This document shows positions 21,130 to 34,440 of a stretch of 64,000 bases of DNA, in pieces. The notes beneath the pieces are model-generated. The model ran no database searches. It was not told where the DNA came from and saw only the letters and a program-made list of their open reading frames with translations. Position 1 is the stretch's first letter; the number at the start of each line of letters is the position of its first letter. A program made the position numbers and the translations under genes. The DNA is from Aegilops tauschii subsp. strangulata. Its lineage: Eukaryota > Streptophyta > Magnoliopsida > Poales > Poaceae. The stretch is from positions 140,570,885 to 140,634,884 of the forward strand of contig NC_053038.3 of NCBI RefSeq assembly GCF_002575655.3, in the 5' to 3' direction.

Positions 21130-23917
21130 GCATCATTGAAATCATCATGCCTAGCTAGGGGCGTTAAACGTTAGCGCTTGTTGGGAGACAACCCAATTTT
21201 ATTTTTGTTCTTTGCCTTTTGCTCCTGTTTAGTAATAGATAATATATCTAGCCTCTGGTTAGATGTGGTTTTATGTTTTAATTAGTGTTTGTGCCAAGTA
21301 GAACCTTTGGGAAGACTTGGGTGAAAGTTAATGCGATCTTTCTGTAAAAAACAGAAACTTTGCGCTCACAAGATTAGCTGTCATTTTTTTACAGAAGAGT
21401 GATTTTAAGTTGATTATTTTTGCACAAGATTAATAGACAAATTTATAACGTCCACCAATTTATTTCAGAATTTTTGGAGTTACAGAAGTATTCGTGAGTT
21501 ACAGATTACTACAGACTGTTCTGTTTTTGAAAGATTCTGTTTTCTATGTGTTGTTTGCTTATTTTGATGAATCTATGAGTAGTATCGGAGGGTATGAACC
21601 ATAGAGAAGTTGGAATACAGTAGGTTTAACACCAATATAAATAAATAATGATTTCATTACAGTACCTTAAAGTGGTGGTTTATTTTCTTATACTAACGGA
21701 GCTCATGAGATTTTCTGTTGAAGTTTTGTGTTGTGAAGTTTTCATGGTTTTGCGTAAAGATTTGATGGATTTTGGAATAAGGAGTGGCAAGAGCCTAATA
21801 TTGGGGATGCCCAAGGCTCCCCAAGGTAACATTCAAGGACAACCAAGACCCTAAGCTTGTGGATGCCCCGGAAGGCATCCCCTCTTTCGTCTTCGTTCAT
21901 CGGTAACTTTACTTGGAGCTATATTTTTATTCACCACACGATATGTGTTTTGCTTGGAGAGTCATTTTATTTTCTTTTGTTTTGCTTGCTGTTTGAATAA
22001 AGTACCAAGATCTGAAATTCTTAAATGCTAGATAGTCTTCACATATTTGCATAATTATTCGACTACTCATTGATCTTCACTTATATCTTTCGGAGTAGTT
22101 TGTCATTTGCTCTAGTGCTTCACTTATATCTTTTAGAGCACGGCGGTGGTTTTATTTTGAAGAAATTAATGAACTCTCATGCTTCACTTATATTATTTTG
22201 AGAGTCTTTTATAAAAGCATGGTAATTTGCTTTGGTTATGAATTTAGTCCTAATATGATGGGCATCCAAGAGGGATATAATAAAACTTTCATATAAAGTG
22301 CATTGAATACTATGAGAAGTTTGATTCCTTATGATTGTTTTGAGATATGAGGATGGTATAGAGTCATGCTAGTTGAGTAGTTGTGAATTTGAGAGATACT
22401 TGTGTTAAAGTTTGTGAGTCCCGTAGCATGCACGTATGGTGAACCGTTATGCAACAAAGTTGGAGCATGAGATATTTTTTGATTGTCTTCCTTATGAGTG
22501 GCGGTCGGGGACGAGCGATGGTCTTTTCCTACCAATCTATCCCCCTAGGAGCATGCGCGTAGTGCTTGGTTTTGATTACTTGTAGATTTTTGCAATAAGT
22601 ATGTGAGTTCTTTATGACTAATGTTGAGTCCATGGATTATACGCACTCTCACCCTTCCACCATTGCTAGCCTCTCTAGTACCGCGCAACTTTCGCCAGTA
22701 CCATACACCCACCATATACCTTCCTCAAAACAGCCACCATACCTACCTATTATGGCTTTTCCATAGTCATTCCGAGATATATTTCCATGCAACTTTCCAC
22801 CGTTCCGTTTATTATGACACGCTCCATCATTGTCATATTACTTTGCATGATCATGTAGTTGACATCGTATTTGTGGCAAAGCCACCATTCATAATTCCTT
22901 CATACATGTCACTCATGAGTCATTGCACATCCCGGTACACTACCGGAGCCACTCATATAAAGTCATATTTTGTTCTAAGTATCGAGTTGTAATCCTTGAG
23001 TGGTAAATAAATAGAAGTGTGATGATCATCATTATTAGAGCATTGCCCCGTGTGAGGAAAAAAGAGAGGCCAAAGAAGCCAATGAAAAAAGGAAGGCCAA
23101 AGAAGCCAAACAACAAAAAAATAAGAGAAAAAGAGAGAAGGGACAATGCTACTATCCTTTTTCCACACTTGTGCTTCAAAGTAGCACCATGATCTTCATG
23201 ATAGTCTCTTATTTTGTCACTTTCATATACTAGTGGGAATTTTTGTTATAGAACCTGGCTTGTATATTCCAACAATGGGCTTCCTAAAAATGCCCTAGGT
23301 CTTCGTGAGCAAGCAAGTTGGATGCACACCCCCTTAGTTTCTTTTGTTCAGCTTTCATACATTTATAGCTCTAGTGCATCCGTTGCATGGCAATCCCTAC
23401 TCACTCACATTGATATCTATTGATGGGCATCTCCATAGCCCATTAATACGCCTAGTTGATGTGAGACCATATTCCTCCTTTTTCTCTTCTCCACAACCAC
23501 CATTCTATTCGACCTATAGTGATATGTCCATGGCTCACGCTCATGTATTGCGTGAAAGTAGAAAAGTTTGAAAATTCTAAAGTATGAAACAATTGCTTGG
23601 CTTGTCATTGGGGTTGTGCATGATTTGAATATTTTGTGTGACGAAGATGGAGCATAGCCAAACTATATGATTTTGTAGGGATGAACTTTCTTTGGCCATG
23701 TTATTTTGAGAAGACATGATTACTTTGTTAGTATGCTTGAAGTATTATTATTTTATGTCAATATTAAAATTTTGTCTTGAATTTTATGGATCTGAATATT
23801 CTTGCCACAATAAAGAAAATTATATTGATAAATATGTTAGGTAGCATTCCACATCAAAAATTCTGTTTATATCATTTACCTACTCGAGGACGAGCAGGAA
23901 TTAAGCTTGGGGATGCT
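21130..23917 (+). other. Non-coding interior of the LTR element
   Basis: About 2.8 kb of AT-rich DNA with only short chance frames. It begins with GTTAGCGCTTGTTGGGAGAC and ends with the polypurine-like tract at about 23902-23916. No reverse transcriptase, integrase or RNase H motif is seen on either strand. Confidence 0.7.
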
Positions 23918-25614
23918 TAATACGTCTCCAACGTATCTATAAATTTTTATTGTTCCGTGCTATTATATTATCCATCTAGGATGTTTTATATGCATTTATA
24001 TGCTATTTTATATGATTTTTGGGACTAACCTATTAACCTAGAGCCCAGTGCCAGTTTTTGTTTTTTCCTTGTTTTTGAGTTTTACAGAAAAGGAATACCA
24101 AACGGAGTCCAATTGACGTGCCAATTTTTGATGATTTTTATGGACCAAAAGAAGCCCCGGGAGTAAAATAGTTGGGCCAGAAGAGTCCCTAGCCTTCCAT
24201 GAGGGTGGAGGGCGCGCCCTACCCCCTGGGCGCGTCCCCGTGCCTAGTGGACGACTCGGAGACCCCCCTGACGTGAGACCGACACCAAAAATTCCTATAA
24301 ATACAGAAACCCCCAGAAAGAAACCCATATCGGGAGTTCCGCCGCCGCAAGCCTCTGTAGCCACCAAAAACCAATCGGGACCCTGTTCCGGCACCCTGCC
24401 GGAGGGGGGAATCATCACAGGTGGCAATCTTCATCATCCCGACGCTCTCCATGATGAGGAGGGAGTAGTTCACCCTCGGGGCTGAGGGTATGTACCAGTA
24501 GCTATGTGTTTGATCTCTCTCTCTCTCTCTCTCTCGTGTTCTTGATTCGGCACAATCTTGATGTACCACGAGCTTTGCTATTATAGTTGGATCTTATGAT
24601 GTTTCTCCCCCTCTACTCTCTTGTAATGGATTGAGTTTTCCCTTTGAAGTTATCTTATCGGATTGAGTCTTTAAGGATTTGAGAACACTTGATGTATGTC
24701 TTGCATGTGCTTATCTGTGGTGACAATGGGATATTCACGTGATATACTTGATGTATGTTTTGGTGATCAACTTGCGGGTTCAGTGACCTTGTGAACTTAT
24801 GCATAGGGGTTGGCACATGTTTTTGTCTTGACTCTCCGGTAGAATCTTTGGGGCACTCTTTGAAGTACTTTGTGTTGGTTTGAATAGATGAATCTGAGAT
24901 TGTGTGATGCATATCGTATAATCATACACACGGATACCTGTGGTGACATTGGAGTATCTTGGTGACATTAGGGTTTTGGTTGATGTGTGTCTTAAGGTGT
25001 TATTCTAGTATGAACTCTAGGATAGATCGAACGGAAAGAATAGCTTCGTGTTATTTTACTACAGACTCTTGAATAGATCGATCCAAAAGGATAACTTTGA
25101 GGTGGTTTCATACCCTACAATAATCTCTTCGTTTGTTCTCCGCTATTAGTGACTTTCGAGTGACTCTTTGTTGCATGCTGAGAGATTGTTATATGATCAA
25201 AGTATGTTATCCTTGTTGAGAGAACTTGCACTAGTGAAAGTATGAACCCTAGGGCTTGTTTCGAAGCATTGCAATACCATTTGTGTTCACTTTTATCATT
25301 AATTACCTTGCTGTTTTTATATTTTCAGATTACAAAAACCTATATCTACCATCCATATTGCACTGGTATCACCATCTCTTCGCCGAACTAGTGCACCTAT
25401 ACAATTTACCATTGTATTGGGTGTGTTGGGGACACAAGAGACTCTTTGTTATTTGGTTGTAGGGTTGTTTGAGAGAGACCATCTTCATCCTACGCCTGCC
25501 ACGGATTGATAAACCTTAGGTCATCCACTTGAGGGAAATTAGCTACTGTCCTACAAACCTCTGCACTTGGAGGCCAACAACGTCTACAAGAAGAAGGTTG
25601 TGTAGTAGACATCA
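23918..25614 (+). repeat. 3' LTR
   Basis: 1697 bases. The first dinucleotide is TA instead of TG by point change (TTAATACGTCTCC). It holds the 345-base stretch missing from the 5' LTR (about 24939-25283) and a CT microsatellite at about 24511-24536. Confidence 0.9.
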
Positions 25615-25910
25615 AGCACCTCAGAATACCGACTGCGATGGTAATACCAACGCACACGAGTAGCAAGGCTTGAGCGTTTGGGATATTAGATATATCCCAA
25701 ACAGTTGTGTGAAGAGTTGCGTTTGGGATAGGTGCAGGCATCGCATACAATTTATTCTGGAAAACGTATGCATTCCTACTCCCTATCCCCGACGGTTTCT
25801 GGGTCATGTGGGAAGGACCCCTTATCGCCCACACTCATTGGGCAACGATTTAAAATGTCGTCGCTGAAAGGGCGTAAAAACCGTTTGTATAGCACCTCAT
25901 TGTACCAGTG
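25615..25910 (-). mobile_element. CACTA-like terminus, right part
   Basis: Read on the minus strand it opens CACTGGTACAATGAGG at 25910, a CACTA-type terminal string, followed by subterminal phrases (CCCAAACGCAAC, TCGCATACAATT, CCCAAACAGTTGTG). It appears to be the continuation of the block at 18240-18722, split by the retrotransposon. Confidence 0.55.
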
Positions 25911-27640
25911 AAAACTTTTGGTGTTTCCGTTATTAAATAGATACTTATGTACCTAGAAATGATTTTCAGAAAAAAGAGCAAACTATGAGGCAGTTGTAGT
26001 TCAAACTTGACCCACTTCCTACTAAATCGGCGGTAATTTTTATTTTTCACGAGAGGTGGATCGAAGCTTTTGACACGCAACCATTTGGTCAATTGTACAT
26101 TAAATATGACCTAATATTTAGAAAATTGATTTGCTCCAATTTTGCCACAAATATATGGTAGGTCCTTCACAAAAAAAACTCATTCCGAGCACTTGAAAAA
26201 TGGAAAATGATTTTTTCTGGAAAAGAAAATGAAAACTTCCTTAGGCAACATTGTTTGCCATTCCAAGATGCACCCTTCTGCACAATATGAGATCATTTGA
26301 ACAAACTATGCCATGAATGTGGCCATAAGATTGATCATTTCGCTTGAAAGCCATGAATCTTCACGCATGATAGCTCATTTCTGAGAACACTTTTAGAAAT
26401 AATTACTGTATTACAAGTTTATTATTTTTCCTGGTAACTTGGTCACATATAATGACACAATGAGAAGGTTTTCCATTTTTTTGAATTTTTCATGCCCATC
26501 TCAAAATGCGATCAAAACGGAGGGCACGTCCGATCCTAGCTAGTGGTTGAATCTTGGAAAAAATTTGATGTTTCTCTGATTAAATAGATACTTATGTACC
26601 TAGAAATTATTTTTGGAAAAAATAAAGAGAAAACTATGAGGCAGCTGTAGTTCAAACTTGACCCACTTCCTACTGAATCAGCAGAAATTTGTCTTTTCAC
26701 GAGAGGTGGATCAAAGCTTTTGACACACATTTGGTCAATTGTACATTAAATATGGCCTAATATTTTAGAAAATTGATTTGGTATAATTTTTCAACAAATA
26801 TATAGTAGGTCCTTCACAAAAAACTCATTTTGGGCACTCAAAAATTGGAAAATTCAATTTCCATGTAAAGAAAATGAAAATTCCTAGGCAACATTGTTTA
26901 TCATTCCAAGATGCAAACTTGTGCAAAATGTAATGTCATTTGAACTAACTATGCCATGAATGTTGCCATAACACTGGCCATTCGCCTTGAAAGCCATAGA
27001 TTTTCGTACATGATAGCTTGTTTCTGAAAACACTTTTTCAAGAAATTTGCCATAGTCCAACTCTGTTATTTTTCCTGGAAACTAGGTCACATATGATGAC
27101 ACAATGCGAAAGTTCTTATTTTTTCATTTTTCTGAATTTCTTATTCATGTTTCAAAATGTGGTGAAAACGACGGGCATGATCGTTCGTAGCAACGGGTTG
27201 AATCTTGTAAAAAATTTGGAGTATCTCTGATTAAATAGATACTTATGTACCTAGAAATGATTTTTGGAAAAATATAAAGAGCAAACTATGAGGCAGTTGT
27301 AGTTCAAATTTGACCCGCTTCCAACTAAATCGGCGGAAATTTGTCATTTTCACGAGAGGTGGACCAAAAGCTTTTGGCACCCAAAAATTTGGTCAACTAC
27401 ACATTAAATATGATCTAATATTTTAGAAAATTAATTTGGTCCAATTTTGCAACAAATATTTGGTAGGTTCTTAAAAAAACTCATTTTTGGCACTCGGAAA
27501 ATGGAAAATGAGTTTTCCGTGCGGAGAAAATGAAAAATTTCTTAGGCGACATTGTTTGTCATTCCAAGATGCACCCTTGTGCAAATATTTGGTAGCTTCT
27601 TCACAAAAAAATCATTTTGGATACTCAAAAAAATGGAAAT
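25911..27640 (+). repeat. ~650-bp tandem repeat, about 2.6 copies
   Basis: The phrase ATTAAATAGATACTTATGTA recurs at 25932, 26579 and 27230 (spacings 647 and 651). Each unit carries in order AACTATGAGGCAG, TTCACGAGAGGTGGA, GTACATTAAATATG, TAGGCAACATTGTTT, CATTCCAAGATGCA and GACACAATG. The third unit is shortened. No coding sequence. This is like long satellite-style repeats found inside Triticeae CACTA elements. Confidence 0.85.
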
Positions 27641-30504
27641 AAAATGCTGACATGACTTTGCACATTATTTTTATTCGATTAGGACCAATTTTAGATGGTC
27701 ATAACGTCGTACACGCGTACTGCATTCTGATTGGGCCATACCATCTCACACGGATCATGCATCAAACACCATTGGATGCTCCCGGATCCAATGGCTGCCC
27801 TCACCCCCTGTCACACCTCTCCCCCCAACCCACAGCCCTGCACTCCTCTCTCCCCCAAGCTCCAATCCACAGCCTCGCACCACTTCTCGCCGCCACCACC
27901 ACCGATGGGCCAGATTCCGCCAGATCCCGCCCGATTTCGGCATTCTCCGATGGCGCCCAACACACCACCATGACCTCCTCCCTATGCTCCTTCCTCCCAT
28001 CGGGCCAGATACGGCGCGCGCGTCCTCCGGTGGCCAAGCTCAACCCTGCCCAATGGCTAGGGTTGTGGCTAGCATGTCACCGTCGTGGCTTCGGTGACTT
28101 AGGTGAGGCTCTCCACTCCTCCTCGTGACATCCCTCCCTCTCTTCCTCACCTCTTGTCGTCTCCCTCGCAGATCTGACCCTCGGGCGTCGCATTGACGAT
28201 GAGGAGCTAGGGACCTGGCTCCCCCGTAGAGCCACATGAGCGATGCGTCCATCCCTGGGAGGCAGCCGGAGTGGGACACCGACAAGATCTGGTGAGGTGA
28301 GAGGGACGAGGGGGGTGCATGATCTTGTACTCATGCTAGGCAGAGAGGAGGAAGATAGAGGCGAAGAGCACACTCTCGACGAAGGAGACAAACCCCATCG
28401 CTGGACTCTGACTCGCCGCCATCGCCGCTGCTGTCCCTCCGCCTCGAGCTCCCCGCCTGTCACCCCTGATTCGTATCTCGCGATGAGTCCTGCCCTTGTA
28501 TTGCTCATCTAGGGTTAGGACGACAGCATAACACCATCGTGGATGGGGGTGGAGCCCGATCCTCCACTGGAGCATGGACCGGACGTGCAAAAAGTGGAGC
28601 CCTACATGAATCTTTCGTCGATCTGGCTGCTATGGTCAGGATAACCACGAGGTGAGTACGTCTACATGACAACTCGTTGGCTATGCTCACTGCCTATTCT
28701 TGAACTCAATTGAGTTAGGAACTCCAGTAGTGATTAGTATACACATGAACCTGATAAAACGGTCCTTGATATGATGGAATTACTAGCATTTGTCTGGGTT
28801 TACACTGTTGTGCCTAAATTACTATAAGTTGCTTGTAGCTAGCTTTGGGGCCTTCCCCAAGAACACAACAGAATAGAACACAAGTGCTCCAAAAAGGATC
28901 AATTATGAGTTCCTCAGTGCTCAAGCAAATCAAATGAAGCAGCAATGTGAGTGAGTGCTTTCGGCTTTGGTTCCTGCTTCCTCTAGCTTGCTACTAGTTG
29001 TTGCCTCTTTTTGATTTATTTCTTTCAGTTTTAGTTTCAGGTTTAGTTGGAGCTTCACCCTAAAAAATCCATCGGCCGCACCTAGCAGGACAAGATTGGT
29101 GTCTTCTTCTTAGTGCTAATAATCAAGGTACATACAGTTGGAATTTGTTATTAGCTTTTTTGTATGGTCATTTTGACTCATCTATGTACGCAACAGTTTA
29201 AGCAGTGATGCCTTTCAATGTTGATGTTCATTAACACACGATTATTTGGGTTGGCTTTTGACCATGACTATTACAGTTCCAGTTCAGTTCAGTAGGGAAG
29301 AAATCTAACTATTCCTCAATCACATTCTACTGCTACTGTTTGTAGATAGCTTTCTAAAAGTCCAACAATCGGCTTTATGTCCTGCTTGCGTCGAAAATGA
29401 AATAAAGTAGCTGCTTTCAGCAATAAGCATGATTGTGAAGGGGGCACCACACCGTACATCACATTATTAGTTTACATATTAGTCGAGCATGCAAGTGGCA
29501 CAATCATGCGTTAGATCTTTTGCTCGAATTGAGATAAATATTGTGGACAAATGTCAAGTACATATTTGTTACTTTATATTCTCGTCCTGTTTGTACATGC
29601 TTTCTGGCAAATGTTATGTTAGCTAATTTGAAGATAGCAGTGAGTGCTAGTTCTTAATATTTCTTTTCAAAACTTGAAGGGACAAAATTATAACACCTTC
29701 CTTTTATCCCTCGCAACTCCTTCATAATTTTAATTTTTTGTCCCCATGTTGTTGTTTGTATTTGAACAATGCTTGTTTTTGAGCTCCTGTCGCTTTAAGC
29801 TATTGTAGACCTATAATTATATCTCAAGCATCTGGGCTTATATTACTTTCCTGGAACAATCGATTGCCAATTCTGGTTTCCATGATGCAATCTCGGTTCA
29901 GTGCTACTCCTTGATGCAAGTGCACATTAATGTTGTTGAGGATGATGTCTCATCTACGGTAGTAAGTGACTAGATTCAACAGGTCAGTTATGTAATATCA
30001 TAGATATTACTTTTGTTAAAGCATCTCATGGGAAATATCATGGTTGCATATTTTTGCCATATCAATTTGTGTGCAATACCCTAGACATTGTATCCTGATT
30101 CTGAGATGCTAATGAGGGCAGGTGGTTCTTTATTCTATCAATGACTCAAACATGTTGCTTTACCTACATATCTGAGGATATTAAACCACTAACATATTAT
30201 TGAATTATTTTTCTGTGATCAGTTGTATCTACAACCATTCTGGTATTGTTAGTTATGGGTTATTTGATTCTGTTCATATATATAATCAGTTGCTGTTGTG
30301 CATAAAATTCCAGGATCTTTGCGTTTAAGTTCTGGTTGTAGTGTGATCTCACGTTGTACATGCCCCTATGTTTAGTAAGATTAAATTGCTACTATTAATG
30401 ATGAATGGTTGAGTCTTTAAATTTGAAGAAGCACCTACTTTCTGGTGTTGTGGTGTTTAAAACTGATAATTATGATGCATTGGTCCACATGGCCTTGTTT
30501 TTAA

Positions 30505-30507
<3 letters not shown>
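27641..30507. other. Leader-like GC-rich DNA then AT-rich DNA, no gene assigned
   Basis: 27750-28520 is CT- and GC-rich with long chance frames on both strands; none has a recognisable domain. Strings such as AGGTGAGTACG at about 28649 look like splice donors, so it could be the 5' leader and first introns of a gene whose last exon is the fragment at 51675, separated by the 20-kb insertion. 28700-30507 is AT-rich and shows nothing I can name. Confidence 0.35.

Positions 30508-30535
<28 letters not shown>
30508..30535. repeat. (TA)n microsatellite at the left edge of the MULE unit
   Basis: About 14 TA units, directly abutting GTAGGACATCACTATTATAA where the large unit begins. Confidence 0.9.
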
Positions 30536-30538
<3 letters not shown>

Positions 30539-31384
30539 GGACATCACTATTATAATCCCAGGATTAGAATAGTTATTTGGATCACAGTAGCCCCTATATA
30601 GGGCCCGATGGACCCCTCCAGAACTTCCCTGAACTGCCCGGCCCAACCAGACAGAATCCCACCCGACCCCGAGCCGCCCCAACAGGATCCACCTGATCCC
30701 CCGATCCTGAGCCGACCCACCCCCCTCCTGGCCGCTCCTCCCCTCGATCCTCGACCTCCTCCCCTCCTCGCCGCCGATCTTCACCGGATCCGCCGCCTCC
30801 CCCCGTCTACAGCTCCTGGCCGGCTAGATCCGCCGTCTTCCCTCCTTCCCCAGCTCCTGGCCGGCCGGGTCCGCCACCTCCCCTCCGTCTCGAGTTCCTG
30901 GCCGGCCACCGGCGCGGGCGAGCGAGCGATGGTGGACGCCGACGCGAGGGAGCCCGCGTCGCCTGGACACAGCGAAGCCGCCATGGACATCAGGAAGCCG
31001 CATCCTCGTCCCATCGTCACCGCCCGAAGCCTTGGCAGACCAGATGACGGCCCCGACTCAAGCTACGGCGAGTGGCGCGACCAATGGAGCAACTCCTCCG
31101 CGGAGGCGGCATCTTCTGCGCCCTCAAATTCAGCGGCAACAATACATGAACTACTCCCAATTTTTCCTTCTTCTTCAATCTTGCCTTCTCTGACCTTCTT
31201 GCTTCGTGCAGATGAACTTCGCGCCCCCTGCAAGACATGGATTGCCATGGAATTCCTCTCCTACCTCCACGACAAATTGTTCTCAAGGTGGCCTATCAGC
31301 TGCTGGAAAAAGGTTGGCTGAACTTCTAGCCAGGGTATGGTTGAACTTCTTCCTTCCTTTGGTTTGTTATTTGCTTACAGCTAT

Positions 31385-31640
31385 GTGAAGTTCAGGTGGT
31401 GTGTGAGCATCAGTCCAGGCTACAAAAGCTTTTTTAAAATCTGCCTGCTTACAGCCATGTGAAGTTCTGGTAGTGTGTGAGCCTCAGTCCAGGCTACAAA
31501 ACAGCATTGTAAAATCTGCCTGCTTACAGCCATGTGAAGTTCAGGTAGTGTGTGAGCATCAGTCCAGGCTACAAAAGCTTTTTTAAAATCTGCCTGCATT
31601 CACATGTGGAAAAGCCATGTGAAGTTCAACTAGTAAGTGT
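31385..31640 (+). repeat. ~75-bp tandem repeat in an intron of the transposase gene
   Basis: GAAGTTC occurs at 31387, 31461, 31536 and 31621 within units holding TGTGTGAGC, CAGTCCAGGCTACAAAA and AAAATCTGCCTG. About three full units. Confidence 0.8.
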
Positions 31641-34198
31641 GCTAGAGTTACAGGTTGGTATGTATCTAGCTCTGTGCAAAAATAAATAAAAGGAAAATAG
31701 AACATGCATGTGATATCACATGAAGGTCGGGTTGGTATGCACTAGCAGTCCAACCATTCAAACTCATGAAGGTTCAGGTTTTTTAACTATAGACAGTATT
31801 TCCCCTTTGCAAAACAAGAAGTTCAGGTTGTGGAGAGTGCTCAGTTCAGGTACATGTAAGTAATCAAATATTGTAGAATTAAACAGGATGTGACGTTCAT
31901 TCTGTGAAGGGTGCTCAGTTCAGGTACAAAAGTATTGGCAGATGCTCAGCTCAGTGCATAGTGTGATGGCTCTCCTAGGGGGAAAATATGTACATGAACA
32001 CCACTTTTATATGAGAAGTTCAGGCTATGAATAATGCTAAGTTCAGTTACAAAGGTATAGGCAGATCTAACTTGTGTGCTAATAGACATTTTTTCTTTTA
32101 TGTCAGCAAGACGAGAGATGCATGAAGAAGCTTAGAAGTTCCCAGCAGCAAGTATACAATCCAAAGCCTGTACGCGTTGCACCACCCCCTCAATGGGTCA
32201 CACCTCAAACGCACCAATAGCATTACCAACCTGCTCCAGACCAAAAATGGATGACACCCGAAACACACGGAGACTTCCAAGATGCTGGATCACAGCCCTA
32301 TCCGCACAACCTTGCGCCTCCACCTAATTGGGTGATGCCGGAAATCCCCCGCGGATTCTGTGTATCCACCGTCAGACTCCCAAGCACGCCGATGGAGGAG
32401 GGAGTTAGCTCAAGTCATGCGTGTAACTCTGGAGGTTATCCTCGTGTGCCTCATCAATGCCAAAGCGAAGCAACTAAACCGGATCCCAGGACAAATCCAA
32501 CAGCAACACACACACGGAGGAGAGTGCTCTGCACACTACCACCGTTGGATCCTGCTGTTGCTGCTACAAGTCAGAATTGTACGGGGCATAAGGTAGATGG
32601 ATTGCTTCACAAAACAAAAGAGCAAACCAAGACCAGGATCGCAATACCTCCACAACCACCTCAAGCAAAAAAGGACACAAACAAGAGAGAGGCCATCTTC
32701 ATCCCTCCTTCCTCCTCGTGATCCAGTGCTGCATCCTGCTATGATTACTCCGCCGTGCCCCATCCCAGAGGGACAGCAGCCGACACCGGCGGAGTTGCGA
32801 TCATACACGCACGTAAGTGAAACAAAAAATATTTATATACGCATCTTGTATTATCTGCAAATTTTCCGCTCCCTCCAGGATAACAGGTTCATAAACTGCA
32901 TTTTAACGTGCTGTTTTGATTATTTTTTTCTTTTCTGCAGATGCCGGATCTACCAGATTATCTAATACCAATACTAAAGATGCGATTCAAATATGTAGAG
33001 AAAGCAAGGGAATTTTATAACAGATACGCCAGACACGCTGGTTTTGGAATCAGGAGGACGGGGGGAAATGACAACCACAAGTATTTTGTTTGCGCCTTCC
33101 AAGGGATACACACATCTTCTGTTTCAGAGGCCAACAGGAAGCGAAACAAAACATCGCAGAGGACGGGCTGCAATGCAAGAATGAGGGTGAAGGTGCAGGA
33201 GGATGACACATGTGTGGCAGTGGACATTGAGTACAATCATAATCACAAACTCATGCAAACTGATGACATGCTCGTATTTTTGCACTCACACAAGAATTAT
33301 GACCCCACTATTTTGGAGTACATAAAGGTCCTGCAGTACCATGATGTCAAGCACACAACAATCATGTCCATGCTATCTGAAAATGAAGATGGAAGCTACG
33401 TCCTAAGCATGACCGGACGAGACCTACTAAACCAGTAAGGATTCAAACACCCACATACTGCAATGTAAAATAGCATCCTAGCTCACAACCCTTTGCTAGC
33501 AAAAATAACAAATGCATGTTTGCATGTGATTTGCAGGAAAGCCATGAATGCAAGGAAAGATGATTTGGGTGATGTATTGAAACTTGTTTCATTCTTCAAA
33601 GACATGAAGGCGATAAATGATGAGTTTTTCTATGACATCCAAGTGGACAAGGACAAGTCAATTAAAAACATTTTCTGGTCCAATGCAAACTGCCGAGGAG
33701 CCTATCAAGACTTTGGCGATTGCATAACATTCGACACAACTTACAAGACCAACAGATTTCATATGCCTCTGGGAGTGTTTGTTGGAACAAACCATCACTT
33801 GCAGTCAATGATATTTGTTGTTGCCCTGATAAGAGACGAAGATGCAAGTCATTCAAGTGGTTGTTCGATACATTTGTACGGTGCATGAACAACAAGCACC
33901 CAACTTGCATTCTAACAGGTGAGTTCAAAAAAAACCTCTTCAAGTTTCATCATCTTTTCAGTCTATGGGTCTGTGTTGGGTACATTGGTTTTGTCTGAAA
34001 ATAATGTAAAGAATGCAATTCAACCACTGTTAGGACAGAAGTCCAACTAGCAGTACAAGATAGCAAAATTATCTGTCACATGTTTAGAAAAAAATTAGTT
34101 ATGAATGTGAAGTTCAAATACATGAATCATAGAAGTTCAAGGACAAAGCTGTAAGATAAATATATGTAGCATGTTCAGAAAAATATAGTTATTTATGT

Positions 34199-34440
34199 GA
34201 AGTTCAAGCACTGCTACCACAGAAGTTCAACAACAATGCTTTAAGAAAAAAATTGAGTGTGACACTACTAGTTTGTCCTACTACTAACTCTGAAGTTCAA
34301 GCACTGGTACCACAGAAGTTCAACAACAATGCTTTAAGAAAATTTTTGAGTGTGACACTACTAGTTTGTCCTACTACTAACTGTGAAGTTCAAGCACTGG
34401 TACCACAGAAGTTCAGCAACACTGCTTTAAAGAAAAAATA
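34199..34440 (+). repeat. 93-bp tandem repeat in an intron of the transposase gene
   Basis: GAAGTTCAAGCACTG begins at 34199, 34292 and 34385, exactly 93 bases apart. Each unit also has CACAGAAGTTCA and, in two, GTGTGACACTACTAGTTTG. Confidence 0.9.

Larger units (their letters stand above)
18723..25614 (+). mobile_element. Complete non-autonomous LTR retrotransposon (Athila-like)
   Basis: The 5' LTR starts TGATACGTCTCC at 18723 and the 3' LTR ends GACATCA at 25614. The flanks carry a perfect 5-base target duplication AGCAC (18718-18722 and 25615-25619). The primer site TGGCGCCGTTGCCGGGGAG follows the 5' LTR, matching the tRNA-Asp-type site of Athila-like Gypsy elements. A polypurine-like tract AAGCTTGGGGATGC lies just before the 3' LTR. 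The interior is only about 3.85 kb and shows no protease, reverse transcriptase or integrase, only one short decayed frame, so it must have moved with enzymes from a relative. Confidence 0.9.

Noticed and set aside
27652..28590. Overlapping frames on both strands in GC-rich DNA
   Set aside because: Low-complexity Ser/Pro/Arg translations without a domain; more likely leader or repeat DNA.
30608..30928. Start of the transposase gene at 30608
   Set aside because: The Pro-rich frame upstream of ATG 30929 looks like translated leader, and it overlaps the element terminus.
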